From Cavenderia fasciculata (lineage: Eukaryota > Evosea > Eumycetozoa > Acytosteliales > Cavenderiaceae), in NCBI RefSeq assembly GCF_000203815.1, contig NW_004457695.1, positions 1,178,001 through 1,242,000 on the forward strand: DNA of 64,000 nucleotides. The letters are read 5' to 3'. The notes under the pieces were generated by a model. The model made no database searches, was not told where the DNA came from, and saw only the letters and a program-made list of their open reading frames with translations. Positions within the stretch are counted from its first letter, which is position 1. Each line of letters starts with the position of its first letter. Below, in pieces: positions 1 through 12,625 of the stretch. The translations under genes were made by a program, and so were the position numbers.

Positions 1-2751
1 GGACTTGCACACTTACAAATGCAACCACAAATAGAACAACATTCACTCGGTCGACAAGATATGTGTCCCATTCACCAATACAACTACGATATGGGTTACC
101 GACCACCACCCAATCTTTATATAAGAAATTCAAGAAATGATAACCCCAATATTAGCATACATGTCGATATTGATAAACGATGGAAGCGACAGTCATTGGC
201 ACTGGTATCAAAAAGAGTATTTGAATTGGTATCGACCACTCTCTTTACCGACGGTGTTCATTTTTGGAGCCGACCAGAGACACGTACAATCACATCAAAA
301 AGAAATACTGTGTCATCAAGAATCCAACCACTCTTTACTTGGTCAAACCCTTTCATTATTCATATCACAAACCATTTTATGTTGACAATGAAGCATTGAA
401 ACAAGTAAGAAAGGTACACATCCGGGGGGAGATCCCATCTGAGCCCAGACAATTGCCAATTGACATTATGACGATGCTATCGGAAGCAATGCCCAAGCTC
501 AGGAGTATTGTTCTGTATGACCACGTTAAAGTGGTTCTCGTTAGAGCAATACCATACGCTTCCTTTAACAAACTCAGATCAATCAATTTTCTCAATGCCA
601 TTCCAACAAACTGCGTTTTCAAGCACATTGGGAAAACATTACTTGTACCTGGTACTCGTATCACCAAGATTCTACTTCCCTTCTTCTTTGACTGGAATAC
701 CTTGGATGGGACTGTCAAACGAAAACTAAGAGTCATATCATTGTTTTCCAGTTTTATGCAAATCAAACAAGATGATTTTCCAAAACTAAAGCATATACAT
801 TTTGGTGGACGTTGGACAGATACAATATCATTGGTACCTGCAAGTGTCGATAAACTTACTTTTGACAACTTCCCTCTATACAGGAGTTTACCCAATTATT
901 TTCCACACATCAGAATAGTCAGATTTAAACGTTATAGAACCGATCCTAAACACCAATTTACAGTTACTAGTTGTTATAATGGTTTCAATTTTAATCTAAC
1001 CAACATCAACAAAATTATTATACATTCACCATATGATATTTTACAAAGTTATGTTGATCTGTACAACAAAATAGGATATCAATTTATCGGTTCTTCAACA
1101 ATGATAGATAATAATAATAATAATTGTAAAAAATTTATATTTAAAAAATTGGAAAATATTAATAATAATAATTATAATAATATAGATAATAGTAATAGTA
1201 TTTCAACAACAAATAATAATCAACCATTTGAAAAAAGATTACCAAATTATGTTATGCGTAATATTATATCGATGGTTTGGAATCTAAGAGATAGATGTAC
1301 ATGTATTTATGAAGAGAGTTTTATGAAAAGATTGGAACAACCTGGATTGGAATTTTTAAACGATAAGGAATTTGTTCAACACTATCACTCTATCAAAAAT
1401 GAATGTGCTGTTCATTTTTCAACAACTAAACTATTTACACCTCAACACCATACAATAGCAGAATCAACAAGATCAAAACTACAACTAGCACTCATATCTA
1501 AAGATATTTTCAGATTTGTATCTAATCATTTATTCAACAATATTATCTTTCTCAACAACAACGATTTTTATTTTCTTGATTATAATAATAGGTATCGTAT
1601 GCATCGAAACAATCCAAATTGTGTATTTAAAACCATTCGATCACTTGTCATTCACACCCCTAAAATTAATTATGGTTTTGAATATAGTGAAGAGGATTAT
1701 CAAACAATTACAACAATCAAGTATCAAAGGATATCAATGATACCACCATCTCTTGAATTGTTCTCATGTTTGACCAAATTAGATATTAGAGATTGTCCGA
1801 TTCAATACGATGCCCTCATGTTTCTTGATCTAGCAGAAACATTAACAGGAAAATCGATCACCAAACTCTACTTTCCATCAAGATGCGTCAGTGCCTATTC
1901 GATACTCTCTCAAGATATCAAGCTCTCTCTACGATGCATCGTAACCAATCTCACACAAGATGTCAACTTGGACGAGTTTCCAAATTTGGTTGCATTGGTT
2001 GTACTCGATTGTAGCTCAACTACTATTGGTCAAACATTAAAACTACCACCTAAAATCAAAAAGATTACAACAGATAAAAAAGCAATATTAATTCTCAATC
2101 TAACAACAATATCCACACTCAAGATATTATACAACAAATGGGATTGTCTTGAAATTCTACCTATATTAAACCAATTATCAACTGCCAACCAAATCACAAA
2201 AGTTATCATTCAAATCAAATCGATTCAACCATTATTGGATATTTCCCAAACTAGTTTCCAACTCGATGGTAGTGTCTCCAAACAAATATGTTCAGAGGGC
2301 AATGTTAAACAAGCCAATAATCTAATCTATCGTAGAAAACCATTGTTGCAAGCATATATCGATATTGTTGTGGTTCCCTCCCAACAACAACAAAAAGAAC
2401 AACAACAACATATCCCTTTATCAACACCAAAGTCAAATGAGGAAATTGTTAAACAACAAACCCAGACCATTAATAATAATAATATCAACCAACAATCAAG
2501 TGATAATAATAATGTCACAGATAATAATAATAATGGATGTTTAAATCGACCTAGACGACAACAACATCAACATCTACTACCACCGCCACCACCACCACCA
2601 CCACCTACAATTATTCAGCGACCAAAAGTGCCACTTAAACAACAACAGGTCATGACAGTTTTACCTCAATCAAATAATCAACTACCTAACCAGCCAAGTT
2701 TTAAAACCAAGCAACAACAACAAAAAAACAAACATTACAACCTTTTAATAA

Positions 2752-2782
<31 letters not shown>

Positions 2783-3733
2783 GCCATTTCACGACAATCG
2801 CAACCAAATAATCAACAACTTGTACACACTCCAAATCAATACCAACAACAATTTTACTTGCCTCAACAAAGCAGATCACAACATCAACAACTTGTACATG
2901 CTCCAAACAGCCAACCCTTTTTAGTTTATCCTCAATCACAACAATATCAACATCAGCAACAACCAATGACTGGGCCTTCGATCATTCAACCAAATCAACA
3001 AAGCATAAAACAACAACAGCAACAACAATCCCAATATCAAAGCATAGTACAACCTCTACCATTACAACCACAACTTGTACACGCTCCAAATGGCCAAACT
3101 TTTTTAGTTTATCCACAACAACAAGAACAAGCAACGATGATTTTACCCTATTATCAACAACAACAATTTGGCACACCCCAACAAAGCATAGTACAACCTC
3201 AACAACACCAATCGTTACCCTTAAGTGATCAAATCTCAGGTCAACTCCATCAACAACAGCTGCAACAACAACAACAAACCCTAATTGGAGGAATTGGTCA
3301 ACCTCACCAGCAACAAATGATCGATTTACCGACAACAAATTATCAATACCAACATACAAATCAGCAACCCGTATGGTTAAACAACGCCGGTATTGTAATG
3401 GGTCAGCAACAAGAACATTATCAATATCAACAACAACAAGTGCATCAAAACCAGCAATCAAACTATAACAACTATGAAATTCAAAATACCTCATTTACAA
3501 ATAATAATAATAATAATTACAATTATTCCAATGACAATCAATTTGTATCAACCATACCTACCACCACCACCACAACTACTTTAAACAACGCGAATAACTA
3601 TATTGTAAACGACCACAACATAACAGGAAATACATATACAACAACAACAACTGCACAACAACATCCTCAAATGATGTTACAACAACAACAACCATTCATT
3701 TGGGTCGAATCTTACAATCTAAATAATCAATAA
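1..3733 (+). pseudogene. F-box-like/leucine-rich two-module protein, copy A, with Gln-rich tail; frame interrupted
   Basis: This is a dictyostelid-type F-box/leucine-rich family member that starts before the window. Position 1 is already in frame and matches copy B at about 4471. The first module contains an F-box-like segment (LALVSKRVFELVSTTLF) followed by leucine-rich strands. A second module starts near 1228 (LPNYVMRNIISMVWNLRDR, then LALISKDIFRFVSNHLF near 1490) with its own leucine-rich strands to about 2340. The tail is rich in Gln, Asn and Pro. Two breaks are visible. Near 259-266 two extra T shift frame 1 to frame 3 relative to copy B. At the A7 run 2724-2730 one base is missing relative to a frame that reads Asn-rich then Gln-rich protein to 3733. 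The longest open piece is 264-2924, which has no ATG at its start. F-box proteins usually recruit substrates to SCF ubiquitin ligases; that role is inferred. It is a probable pseudogene, or intact if the breaks are sequence errors. Confidence 0.65.
2560..3733 (+). repeat. Low-complexity Gln/Asn/Pro tail with LVHAPN-type repeats
   Basis: This is the coding 3' part of copy A. It holds a polyproline stretch (about 2578-2606), AAT runs and CAA runs. In the frame ending at 3733 the unit QLVHAPN plus FLVYPQ occurs twice (near 2890 and 3070). A weaker copy, LVHTPNQ, lies near 2820, in a frame reached only after the A-run shift. The units suggest local tandem duplication inside the tail. No folded domain is recognisable. 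Confidence 0.6.
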
Positions 3734-4071
3734 CCAATATTCCAGTCACCTCCGATATCTTCTAATAATTATTAATGTACCTCGACGAGGATACCTTTCA
3801 AATCACAATTTAATCGCATTCTTTCAAGCTCTAAAAAAAATGGTTCATTAATAATCATTGACAGTTCAGTACTACCACAACAATTGTGTGCCAGTATTCA
3901 ATTTGGAAATGGAATACTATGATTTTGAAACTTTTATCGATGGACTAGCTCGTCGTTATTGTTAGAATCAAAGAATAAATTATTAAATAAAAACTTTTTT
4001 TTACTCTAGAGTACGAATTTCGTCATATTTTACTAACATAACGTGATACTTGTGATAGAAACAATAATGAA
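3734..4071. other. Intergenic region between the F-box-like copies
   Basis: This AT-rich spacer contains an odd-centred 11-bp palindrome (CCTCGACGAGG, 3780-3790) and T/A-rich sequence before the copy B start. No gene is seen. Confidence 0.5.
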
Positions 4072-5636
4072 ATGAAAAGAAAAGAAAGAGAGGACGAGGT
4101 GGATGATAATATTATCACCCTTGATGAAGAAGAAGAATATACAGAGGAAGAGTTAAAGACAATTTATCGAAAAGATATATGTTATCATCGATCTACAAAT
4201 AAACAACAACATCTTACAACAAACAATAATAATGATAATAATAATAATGATATAACATTAAAATATTATCATCATAGATATTTAGATGATTCAAGTGTTG
4301 GTGGTGTTGGTGGTACAGTGCTACCATGGTTTATCATCGAGAGGATATTGACATTGGCATCATACAATGCAAATATTTGTACGTGTGTACACAATGATGC
4401 TCTACGAGATGTTATGGAGTTATTGGAAAGCAAACAATACGCACTAAATACTATGAATACGAAAGGACTAGCTCAATTACAAATGCAACCAATAATAGAA
4501 CAATCACTCTGTCGACAAGATATGTGTCCCATTCACCAATACAACTACGATATGGGTCACCGATCACGACCCAACCTTTATTTAAGAAATTCAAATAATA
4601 ATATCATTGGCAGGCGTCTCGATGATGGTAAATGATGGAAACGACAGTCATTGGCACTGGTATCAAAAAGAGTATTTGAATTGGTATCGACCACTCTCTT
4701 TACCAAAGATGGTGTTCATTTGGAACCGACCAAAGACACGTACAATCACATCCAAAACAAACATTGTGTTATCAAGAATCCAACCACTCTTTACTTGGTC
4801 AGACCCTTTCATGACTCATTTCACAAACCATTTTATGTTGACAATGAAGCATTGAAACGAGTAAGAAAGGTACACATCCAAGGTGCAGTCCCAACTAAAC
4901 AACAACCTTTGGTAAAAGGTATTCTGACGATGCTATCGGATGCAATGCCCAAACTCAGGAGTATTGTTCAGTATGAGAGAATCGACGTGGCTCTTCTCAG
5001 AGCAATACCAAACGCTCCCTTTACCAATCTCAGGTCGATCAATTTTCTCAATGCCACTCCCACAGAAATGGCTTTCAATCACATTGATAAATTACTTGTA
5101 CCTGGTACTCGTATCACCAAGATACTACTTCCCTTTTTTTTTGACTGGAATGACTTGGATAGGACGGTCAAACAAAAACTAAGAGTTATCTCTCTTTGCA
5201 AACAAGCTTCAATCGAATAGGCAAACCAAACAAGAAGATCTCCCAAAACTCAAGCATATATATTTTGTTGGTGGGCATTGGCAAAATCCAACAGCAGTAC
5301 TGGTACCAACAAGTGTCGATAAACTTTCATTTGACACGAGACCAGGGAACGCAAAAGTACTCAATAACTTTCCAAATGTCACAATAGTCAGATTTAAACA
5401 TATTGGATACGATCCTCAATCCCATTATACAGTTAATGGTTGTTACAATGGTGTCAATTTTAAACAAACCAATATTAAAAAAATTATTATTCATTCACCT
5501 TTTGATATTTTAAAAGGTGATGTTTCTCGATACAAAGAAATAGGTTACCAATTTATCGATTCAACATTGATAAATAATTTTAAAAAATTTATATTTAAAA
5601 AATTAGAGAATATTAATAATAATAATAATAATATAG

Positions 5637-5672
<36 letters not shown>

Positions 5673-6920
5673 TAGATAATATAGATCATTCAACTACCAC
5701 AACAACAAATAATTTAATAACTAATAACAATAATTTTGAAAAAAGATTACCAAATTATATTATGCGTAATATTATATCGATGGTTTGGAATCTAAGAGAT
5801 AGATGTACATGTATATTTGAACAAAGTTTTATGAAAAGATTGGAACAACCTGGATTGGAATTTTTAAAAGATAAGGAATTGATTCAACAATACTACTCTA
5901 TCAAAAATGAATGTGCTGTTCATTTTTCAACAACAATAAGATTATTTATACCTCAACACCATACAATTAGAGAATCAACAAGATCAAAACTACAACTAGC
6001 ACTAATATCTAAAGATATTTTCAGATTTGTATCTAATCATTTATTCAACAATATTATATTACCCAATAATAATAATAATAATTATAATAATCAAAATATT
6101 ATTAATAATAATAACTATCTTGCTCATCGAAACAATCTAAATTGTGTATTTAAAACCATTCGATCAGTTGTCTGTTACAACGCTAATAATAATGGTTTTA
6201 AATTTAATGAACAAGATTATCAAACAATTGCATCAATCAAGTACCTAAAAGCAACGGAAATACCACCATTGTTTCCAAACTTGACCAAATTGGATATTAG
6301 AGATTGCTCGATTCCATACGATGCTCTAATATTTCCTAAACTAGCAGAGGCATTAAAAGGAAAATCGATCACCAAACTCTACTTTCCATCAAACTGCATC
6401 AGTGCCTATTCGATACTATCTGAAGATATCAAGCTCTCTCTACGATGCATTGTAACCAATCTCTCACAAGATGTTAACTTGAACGAGTTTCCAAATTTGG
6501 TTGCATTGGTTGTAATGAATATTAGCTCAACTACAATTGATCAAACATTAAAACTACCACCTAAAATCAAAAAGATTACAACAAATCAAGAAGGAATAAT
6601 AAGAATCAATCCTACGGTTCCCACACTCAAGATATTATACAACGAGATGGAATATCATCAAATTCAACCTATGTTGAACAAATTATCATCTTTCAGCCAA
6701 ATCTCAAAAGTTATCATTCAAATCAAATCGTATTGTGATCTTTACAACACACCTTCCGAGTCTTGTTTCCAACTCGATGGTAGTCTGTCCAAACAAATTT
6801 ATTCACAACAGGGTAATACTTCCCAAGTCAACAATGTAATCTATCGAAGAAAACAAAATATCAATATTGTCCATCTCAACAATCAATAGATAATAATATA
6901 AATAAATTAAATCAACCTCC

Positions 6921-6954
<34 letters not shown>

Positions 6955-8366
6955 ATCCCCTTACCACCAACACCAAAACCAACTCAGAAAAGAAATGCCA
7001 AAACCAAACGACAACAACCTCAACAACATCAACACCTACTACCTACAATTATTCAACAACAACAACCAGTTCAACAAGTCCACAATAATAATAATAATAA
7101 TAATAGTGCGTTCCCAAATCAACCTCAGCAACCATCACCAATATATTCTAAAAATGGATCATCGAAAGTGATTTGTCGATTTGTAAATCTAAATTTTAGA
7201 TGGGATTCAAAAGTTTTAAACATCCCCATTCCAGATCAAGCAACTTTGGAGATGGCTAAAATGATGTTTTATATCAAATTTGACCTTAAAAACTCACCAG
7301 AATACACCGAGAGTGAATACCAACACTTTAAGTTTTACTATAATGACCAACCAATCCAATCCCATTCCAAGTTTATCTATGAATTCGATCTCCAAGATGG
7401 ACACTTTATTCGAGCAGAGTGGGAATCAAAGTGGAAAACGGTGCAAGTGCAAGGTTTTGAAATGGAGATACTCTCTATGAGAATCCAAGACGACACTCTG
7501 CTCGAAGACATTGTCAAAGCCTATTTCCAGGGTTGCCCCCCACCATATGAATACAAAAACTTGCGCGTAGAATACAACGGGGTTCGATTGGATCTTACTG
7601 GTGACGTTGGTAGCAGCCAAATCAAAAAAAACTCGTTCCTCAAAATTGTATCATCCTCTGACATTATCCATGTGCATGTTATACCATCGTGGAACATTGG
7701 GGAAAAAGAAATCTATGCACTTCACAAACAGACCACAGTCCTTTCGAAATTGGTAGACTCTTTTCTCAAAAAGCACCAACTCCATCCCAGACAAATCAAC
7801 TTTACAAGTGCCTCGACCGGTGCTGTGATCGATCCAAACAAACCATCACTCGACCAAGGTCTTGAAATGGACTCTGTCATCCATGCCAATCTTATACTCT
7901 CAAGAATAGATGTAACCTACCAACCCCATACAGTACCATACTTGCTCAGCACCAATACTTGCTTTGAGTCTTTGATACAACGATTCTGCGAGAGACTCAA
8001 TATCAATAGATCCACTGTGCAATTTGTTTATGACAATAAGAAATTGGTGCCAGAAGAAACACCAGAGCATATCAAGATGGGTCCACAGGCAAACATACAG
8101 GTTACATCAAACGGTACTACTGTTCAGCAATAGTTGAAGTAAGACTGATTGGAAAAGATGCAGGAAGCTATATCAAGATGCACACTCACAACCCTTTTCC
8201 ACTCGAAATTCTCATGGACACCTTTTGTGATCAACACAAACTCAACAAACATGATATCCTCTTTACTTTTAATGGCATTAAAATACAACCAAACGATACA
8301 ATAGTAAGCATTGGCCTACGGGACTCTGATATTATTGAAGCGAGAACAATCCAACACATTCATTAA
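4072..8366 (+). pseudogene. F-box-like/leucine-rich protein, copy B, fused to tandem SUMO-like domains; frame interrupted
   Basis: This paralogue of copy A retains the N terminus: an acidic/basic leader with an Asn tract from the ATG at 4072, then LPWFIIERILTLASYNAN, then the F-box-like LALVSKRVFELVSTTLF near 4651. The second module (LPNYIMRNIISMVWNLRDR) starts near 5744, and leucine-rich strands run to about 6860. Gln-rich linker and five SUMO-like repeats follow. Four interruptions are seen: an in-frame TGA at 4633-4635 where copy A has CGA (Arg); a frameshift around 5190-5215; another around 6850-6885; and a one-base shift around 8110-8130. The protein sense continues across each break, and GT-AG introns do not explain them. 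An F-box joined to ubiquitin-like folds would fit ubiquitin or SUMO signalling; this is inferred. It is a decaying gene or carries local sequence errors. Confidence 0.65.
6890..8366 (+). CDS. C-terminal part of copy B: poly-Gln linker and five tandem SUMO/Rad60-like beta-grasp domains
   Basis: Frame 1 is open from about 6850 through the poly-CAA linker to the stop at 8131-8133, so this is the tail of copy B and not clearly a separate gene. Four beta-grasp units are visible. They start near 7168 (CRFVNLNFRW), 7441 (QVQGFEMEIL), 7668 (IHVHVIPSW) and 7900 (RIDVTYQ). The fourth has the SUMO-like signature FVYDNKKLVPEETPEHIKMG. After a one-base shift, a fifth unit starts near 8133 (VEVRLIGKDAG) and ends with LFTFNGIKIQPNDTIVSIGL and DSDIIEA, the SUMO pattern before the processing site. 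No terminal Gly-Gly is seen, so conjugation is unlikely. Similarity is judged by eye. An internal ATG near 7168 could start an independent product. Confidence 0.6.
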
Positions 8367-8438
8367 CAATAAATGTAAACAGACGGTTGGGTGATTATAA
8401 TGTTTAAAACTATAGGAGATATATTGATCATTGATTTA

Positions 8439-11095
8439 TTATTTTCTTTGATTCTTTACCTTGAAACCACCAGAGAAACCACCAGTATTAACATTCTTGC
8501 CCCATTTTTCACGATGTTGTTGTTGATGCTTTTGCATTGCATTACCATTGCCATTATTACGATTTGAAAACATGACTTTATCAATATTCTTTGGATCAAA
8601 TCTATTTTCATAAGAACCTTTACCATGAACCGATTCATATTCCATCTTTGATCTAAGATTATTTGATTTCATTTCGAAATGGTTGACATCAGAGACATCA
8701 ATCTTTCTCTTTACCTTTTTAACTCTTCCCTTGTCCATTTCTTCGTCGTAATCATCTTTTTGTCTTTGAACGAGTTTGAGAGATGGATCCATAAGTAGTT
8801 CATTTTGAGCCTTGACATTTTCATCTTGTTCTTCAATATCATCCCACTTGGCAACATTTGAAATACCTCCAAACTGATTTGGTGATTGTCTTTGTGATTG
8901 TTTGGCCAACATTTTTCCAACATTTAATTGTCTATTTGCATTTGAGGCAGCCTTGGCATCAATCATTGATTGAATTTCAGATGTTGAAACCTTGTCTTCC
9001 CAATTTCTAACATTAACTGTAGAAGCATTTGGTTGATTCAACTTTTGTTTCTTTTTAATTTCTTCTTGTTCTTCTAGTTGTTGAATATCTTCCAATTCTT
9101 TTCTTTTTAATACAGTTGTTGGTTTTTCAGTTGGAACAACCTTTGTATTGCTAGTGACAGTAGTAACTGTTGAACTAGAACTACTAGTAGTTGTAGTAGA
9201 AGTAAAAGAGACACTACTCTTTATAAAGGTAGATGGTGAATTGACACGTCTAGAGTAGAAAAGAATATAGGCACGTTGACCTAGAGCCGTTGGTTGATTG
9301 ACCGATGACACAAAATTATCATTCATATTGTGCCATAAATTAGTGGATCCCTTTACATAACAATAATAATGTCCACTATTAGTACTGCCTCCTGAATGAA
9401 CCAATACTCCATATAAATCATAAACTGCATCTTTCTAAAAATAAAAAAAGAAATAAATAAATAATTAATTAATTAAATATTAAATATTATTATTTTTCCT
9501 TTTTCTTTTCTGCTTACAGTAGAATTTGACATATAGGGAGATAAATCCAAAGTTGATTCATATTGAATTTGACGATTACTTTTTGAACCATTATAATTGA
9601 AACGTTTGAGTTGAATGGTAAGGATGGAAGGAGCAACATGAACAGTCATTCTTTTACTGGCACGAACCAATTTTTTACATTTGCAACATTTGTATTTGTT
9701 GGCACCGTCCAAATACTCGGCCTTTACAAATTGTTGCATTGCCTTTGTTATACTATCCGATGTGTGAATATCAACTGAAAGATCCATAAATGGATCAAAT
9801 GTGTTGGATTCGTACGAACATTGAGTACATTTGACTTGACTCTGTAGATAGCCACCAAATATAGATCCAATGACAGTAGTCATAGAGTCACGTGGAGTAA
9901 CAGATCCCTTGGCATATTTGGACAAGCAAACCTTTTGACAACCTTCCAAGATGAAACGGATAAACTCGTGAGAATCCTCTTGACGACCTAATCTAAATCC
10001 TGGTGCAAACTTTTTAAGATTGATAGCAATTTCCTTGGGAGTGATGGCACGACCAACACCAGATGGTTCATGTGAACGAACAATATGACGTTCAAGTGAG
10101 CAGAATATACAAAATCCTTGTGTCTTGCAAGTCTTGGTATGTTCATGTGACACCATATAGTTGTAGAGTGGTGGTGTATAGGTAAGACACTGAAGAACAG
10201 CGTTCATGAAACAAGTATTACCCAAATTCTCAAGACCAGGTCCAATCTTTTTAACACCTTTCCATTCCATCAATGATGGTAACTTTTCAACATTGAATAA
10301 TACTTTTTTGGGTGGATGTAAGATATTATCGTCAAGTGGCTCTGGTTTTTTGACCATCTGTGTTTTAGTGGTTAATGAAGAGGATGATGAAGAAGAAGAT
10401 GAAGTTGTAGTAGTTGTAGTTGTTGTTGTTGTAGTGGTTGAAATCATAGTCTTGTTGGCAAATGGATTTGGCAAAGTTGGAGTTGAGACTTGTTTGTTGA
10501 TAGGTTGATACTTTTTCTTGAGCGCAGCATTTGGATCTACTTGTGTTGCCGATTCTCTAAATACAATGGCACGATGTAATAATGGTTTTCCACTATGTTG
10601 GAGTGTTGTTTCCAGTTTGTTCTTTTTCTCCAACATTAATTGTTTACTCATTTGACCAAGTTGTTTTGTTTTGGCTTCTTGTTCTTTTTTCGCTTTCAAA
10701 TCCATTGCAGATGTTTCCTTTTCCTCCTCTTCCTCGGTCTTTTCTTTTGTGTATCTATCTTCCTCTTCTTCATCATCATCATCAACTTGCATTTTACCAC
10801 TAATCTTATTATCATAATGAGTGATAACAGCAATTTCTTTTGTTTGTTGAGATTTAATATTATTGATATTATCTTGTAATCTCTTTTTAATTTGTAATGT
10901 CTCTTTACTAATAGGTAATAGTTGTTGTTGATGTTGTTTAAATGATGATTTCTTTTGTCTTGCTATCTTTCTATTTTTCATCATTGCCACTGCTTTGTTT
11001 GGAGATGGAGAAGATAAAGATGAAGATATAGTCAAGTTCTTCTTTCCACCTGTCAACACAGGTGAAGTAGGAGGACTATCTATTGCTACAGGCAT
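8439..11095 (-). CDS. Ubiquitin carboxyl-terminal hydrolase, USP36/USP42 type
   Basis: This is a deubiquitinating cysteine protease of the USP (C19) family. The exons are 11095-9518 and 9434-8439, joined in phase 0 (donor GTAAGC, acceptor TTTTTAG), giving 857 aa. The catalytic core follows a disordered basic/Ser-rich N terminus. The Cys box LGNTCFMNAVLQCL lies near residue 290 and the Asp-containing GRQEDSHEF near 375. Two CxxC zinc pairs (CTQC and CKCKK region) follow. The His box GGSTNSGHYYCYVKG lies near 540, with its catalytic His in exon 2. The tail is Lys/Arg-rich, with WDDIEEQDE and a Gly-rich end, resembling nucleolar USP36, which acts in ribosome biogenesis. The nucleolar role is inferred from this resemblance. 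All catalytic elements are present, so the enzyme should be active. Confidence 0.92.
9435..9517 (-). other. Intron of the USP gene
   Basis: On the minus strand the donor GTAAGC lies at 9517 and the acceptor TTTTTAG ends at 9435. Removing it joins ...MSNST to KDAVYDLYG in frame and brings the His box into the protease domain. Without splicing, the frame stops at 9473 before the catalytic His. Confidence 0.85.
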
Positions 11096-11555
11096 AATAA
11101 TAATAATATTATATATATAATAATATAGGTGAACTTATTTATCTCCCAACTTCGACACAAAGTTAGTGAATGTTTGGTAAAACAACCAACAACAACTTGC
11201 AAAATTAACCGAACGACGAAAAAAAAAAAAAAAAAACAAAGAAATGACTTGGATAAAGTTAAAGTGGGTGGATCGATAATAATTGTGAGAGACCGTCACA
11301 AGAATTCATAACAATACCAGTAGTACGACCATAGAAAGGTGTGAATGAATAAACAATTCATTCACTGCCCAATTTGACTAAACCAAGGACATTTAAATAA
11401 ATCTAAAGCATGAATCTTTGGCAAAGATGATTATTCGTTTTTTTTTTTTAATTTTTGTTTTTTTTTTTTATGTAATGAAGACTCTAAAGACGAAAGATCA
11501 CCTTTTCATTTTAGTAAAGAGCTCTTTTAACATATCTTACAACATATCTTCAAGA
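11096..11555. promoter_or_regulatory. Divergent promoter region between USP (-) and GNAT (+) genes
   Basis: It is AT-rich with long A and T homopolymers (A run near 11219-11236, T runs near 11440 and 11460), as is usual in dictyostelid promoters. An in-frame ATG at 11427 would add a hydrophobic leader to the GNAT protein, encoded largely by the T runs. It is more likely 5' untranslated sequence. Confidence 0.45.
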
Positions 11556-11903
11556 ATGCAGTTCAATACAACAACAACAACAACAACAAAAGAGAGTAGT
11601 TCATTTGTAATTCGACCAATGAACGAATTTGACGTTAAAACTATATTTGATATACAAAAGGAAATGTTCCCAAGTGATGACTTTTTCGAAGAGTATCAAG
11701 TATTTTATACAAAGTTTTCATTGTTTCCACAAGGATGTTGGGTGGTCGATCGTATAGAAGAAAGAAATGATGTAGAAATTTCAACCATGATTGCTCACAT
11801 TTTCGTTCATCCATGGAGAAAAGATGAATTCCCACCTTTAAATAGTTTTGAAAAACTTAAAAAAGGTTATCAACCAATTAAAGATTTATTAATTCAAAAT
11901 AAC

Positions 11904-11981
<78 letters not shown>

Positions 11982-12382
11982 TTTGAAAAAGATAATTTAG
12001 TATTTTATTTAAATGAATTGGGTGTAAGACCTATGGCTCGTGGTTATAATATTGGTTCTTTATTGGTTGAACATACTTTAAATTATGTTTGCAATTATCT
12101 CTCAATTCCTTTAGTGTATGTATAGAAATAATCAAACTATCATTGGTGGATATTAATATTAATATCTTTATTTATTTTAGAACATTGGTATCAGTTCAAG
12201 GATCATCAAAATTTTGGGAATCATTACAATTCCAAATTGTACAATTAAACACTGAAAGAAGGGAATATCTAACCACCAATTACGGCAAAGATGCCAAGTT
12301 TATGAACCGCACCTTTATCCTATCACCGTACAACCAAAAACCATCACAAATTAAAAAAAAATTACTCTTGTCAAAGCTTTAA
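11556..12382 (+). CDS. GNAT-family N-acetyltransferase with poly-Asn insertion
   Basis: The exons are 11556-12115 and 12181-12382. The split codon GT|A gives Val across the GTATGT donor and TTTTAG acceptor. The product is 253 aa from the ATG at 11556 (MQFNTTTTTT). The fold starts at FVIRPMNEFDVKTIF, typical of GNAT beta1-alpha1. The acetyl-CoA-binding motif A reads LNELGVRPMARGYNIGSLL, with RGYNIG as the pyrophosphate loop. After the intron, VSVQGSSKFWESLQFQIV matches the C-terminal Fxxxx(G/L)F region. An AAT-encoded run of nearly 30 Asn (about 11900-11982) sits between the N-terminal half and motif A, in a surface loop. The substrate is unknown. A longer start at 11427 is possible but would be a homopolymer-coded leader. 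Confidence 0.8.
11899..11982 (+). repeat. AAT trinucleotide run encoding poly-Asn
   Basis: Near-perfect AAT/AAC repeats inside the GNAT coding region encode an almost uninterrupted Asn tract. Such tracts are common in dictyostelid proteins and are usually length-polymorphic. Confidence 0.9.
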
Positions 12383-12625
12383 AAAAAGAACCTATCAAAT
12401 CAAATCACCCATACTTTAAACACACCTAAACACATGCATGTTGCAACTTGGCAAGACGAAAAGAGAATTTAGTCTCTCTTTTTCCAAATTTATTTATTTA
12501 TTTTTGTTTTTTTTGTTTCCCCTCAACTAATGGTACAGAAACATTTAAATAGTTTAAATTCTCAATCAAACCATTTCATTATCAATTAATTATCTATCTA
12601 TCTATTTTCCATCATCATCATCATC

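Noticed and set aside
11427-11555. Upstream in-frame start giving the GNAT protein a hydrophobic leader
   Set aside because: The leader is the product of two T runs. The GNAT fold begins just after the ATG at 11556.
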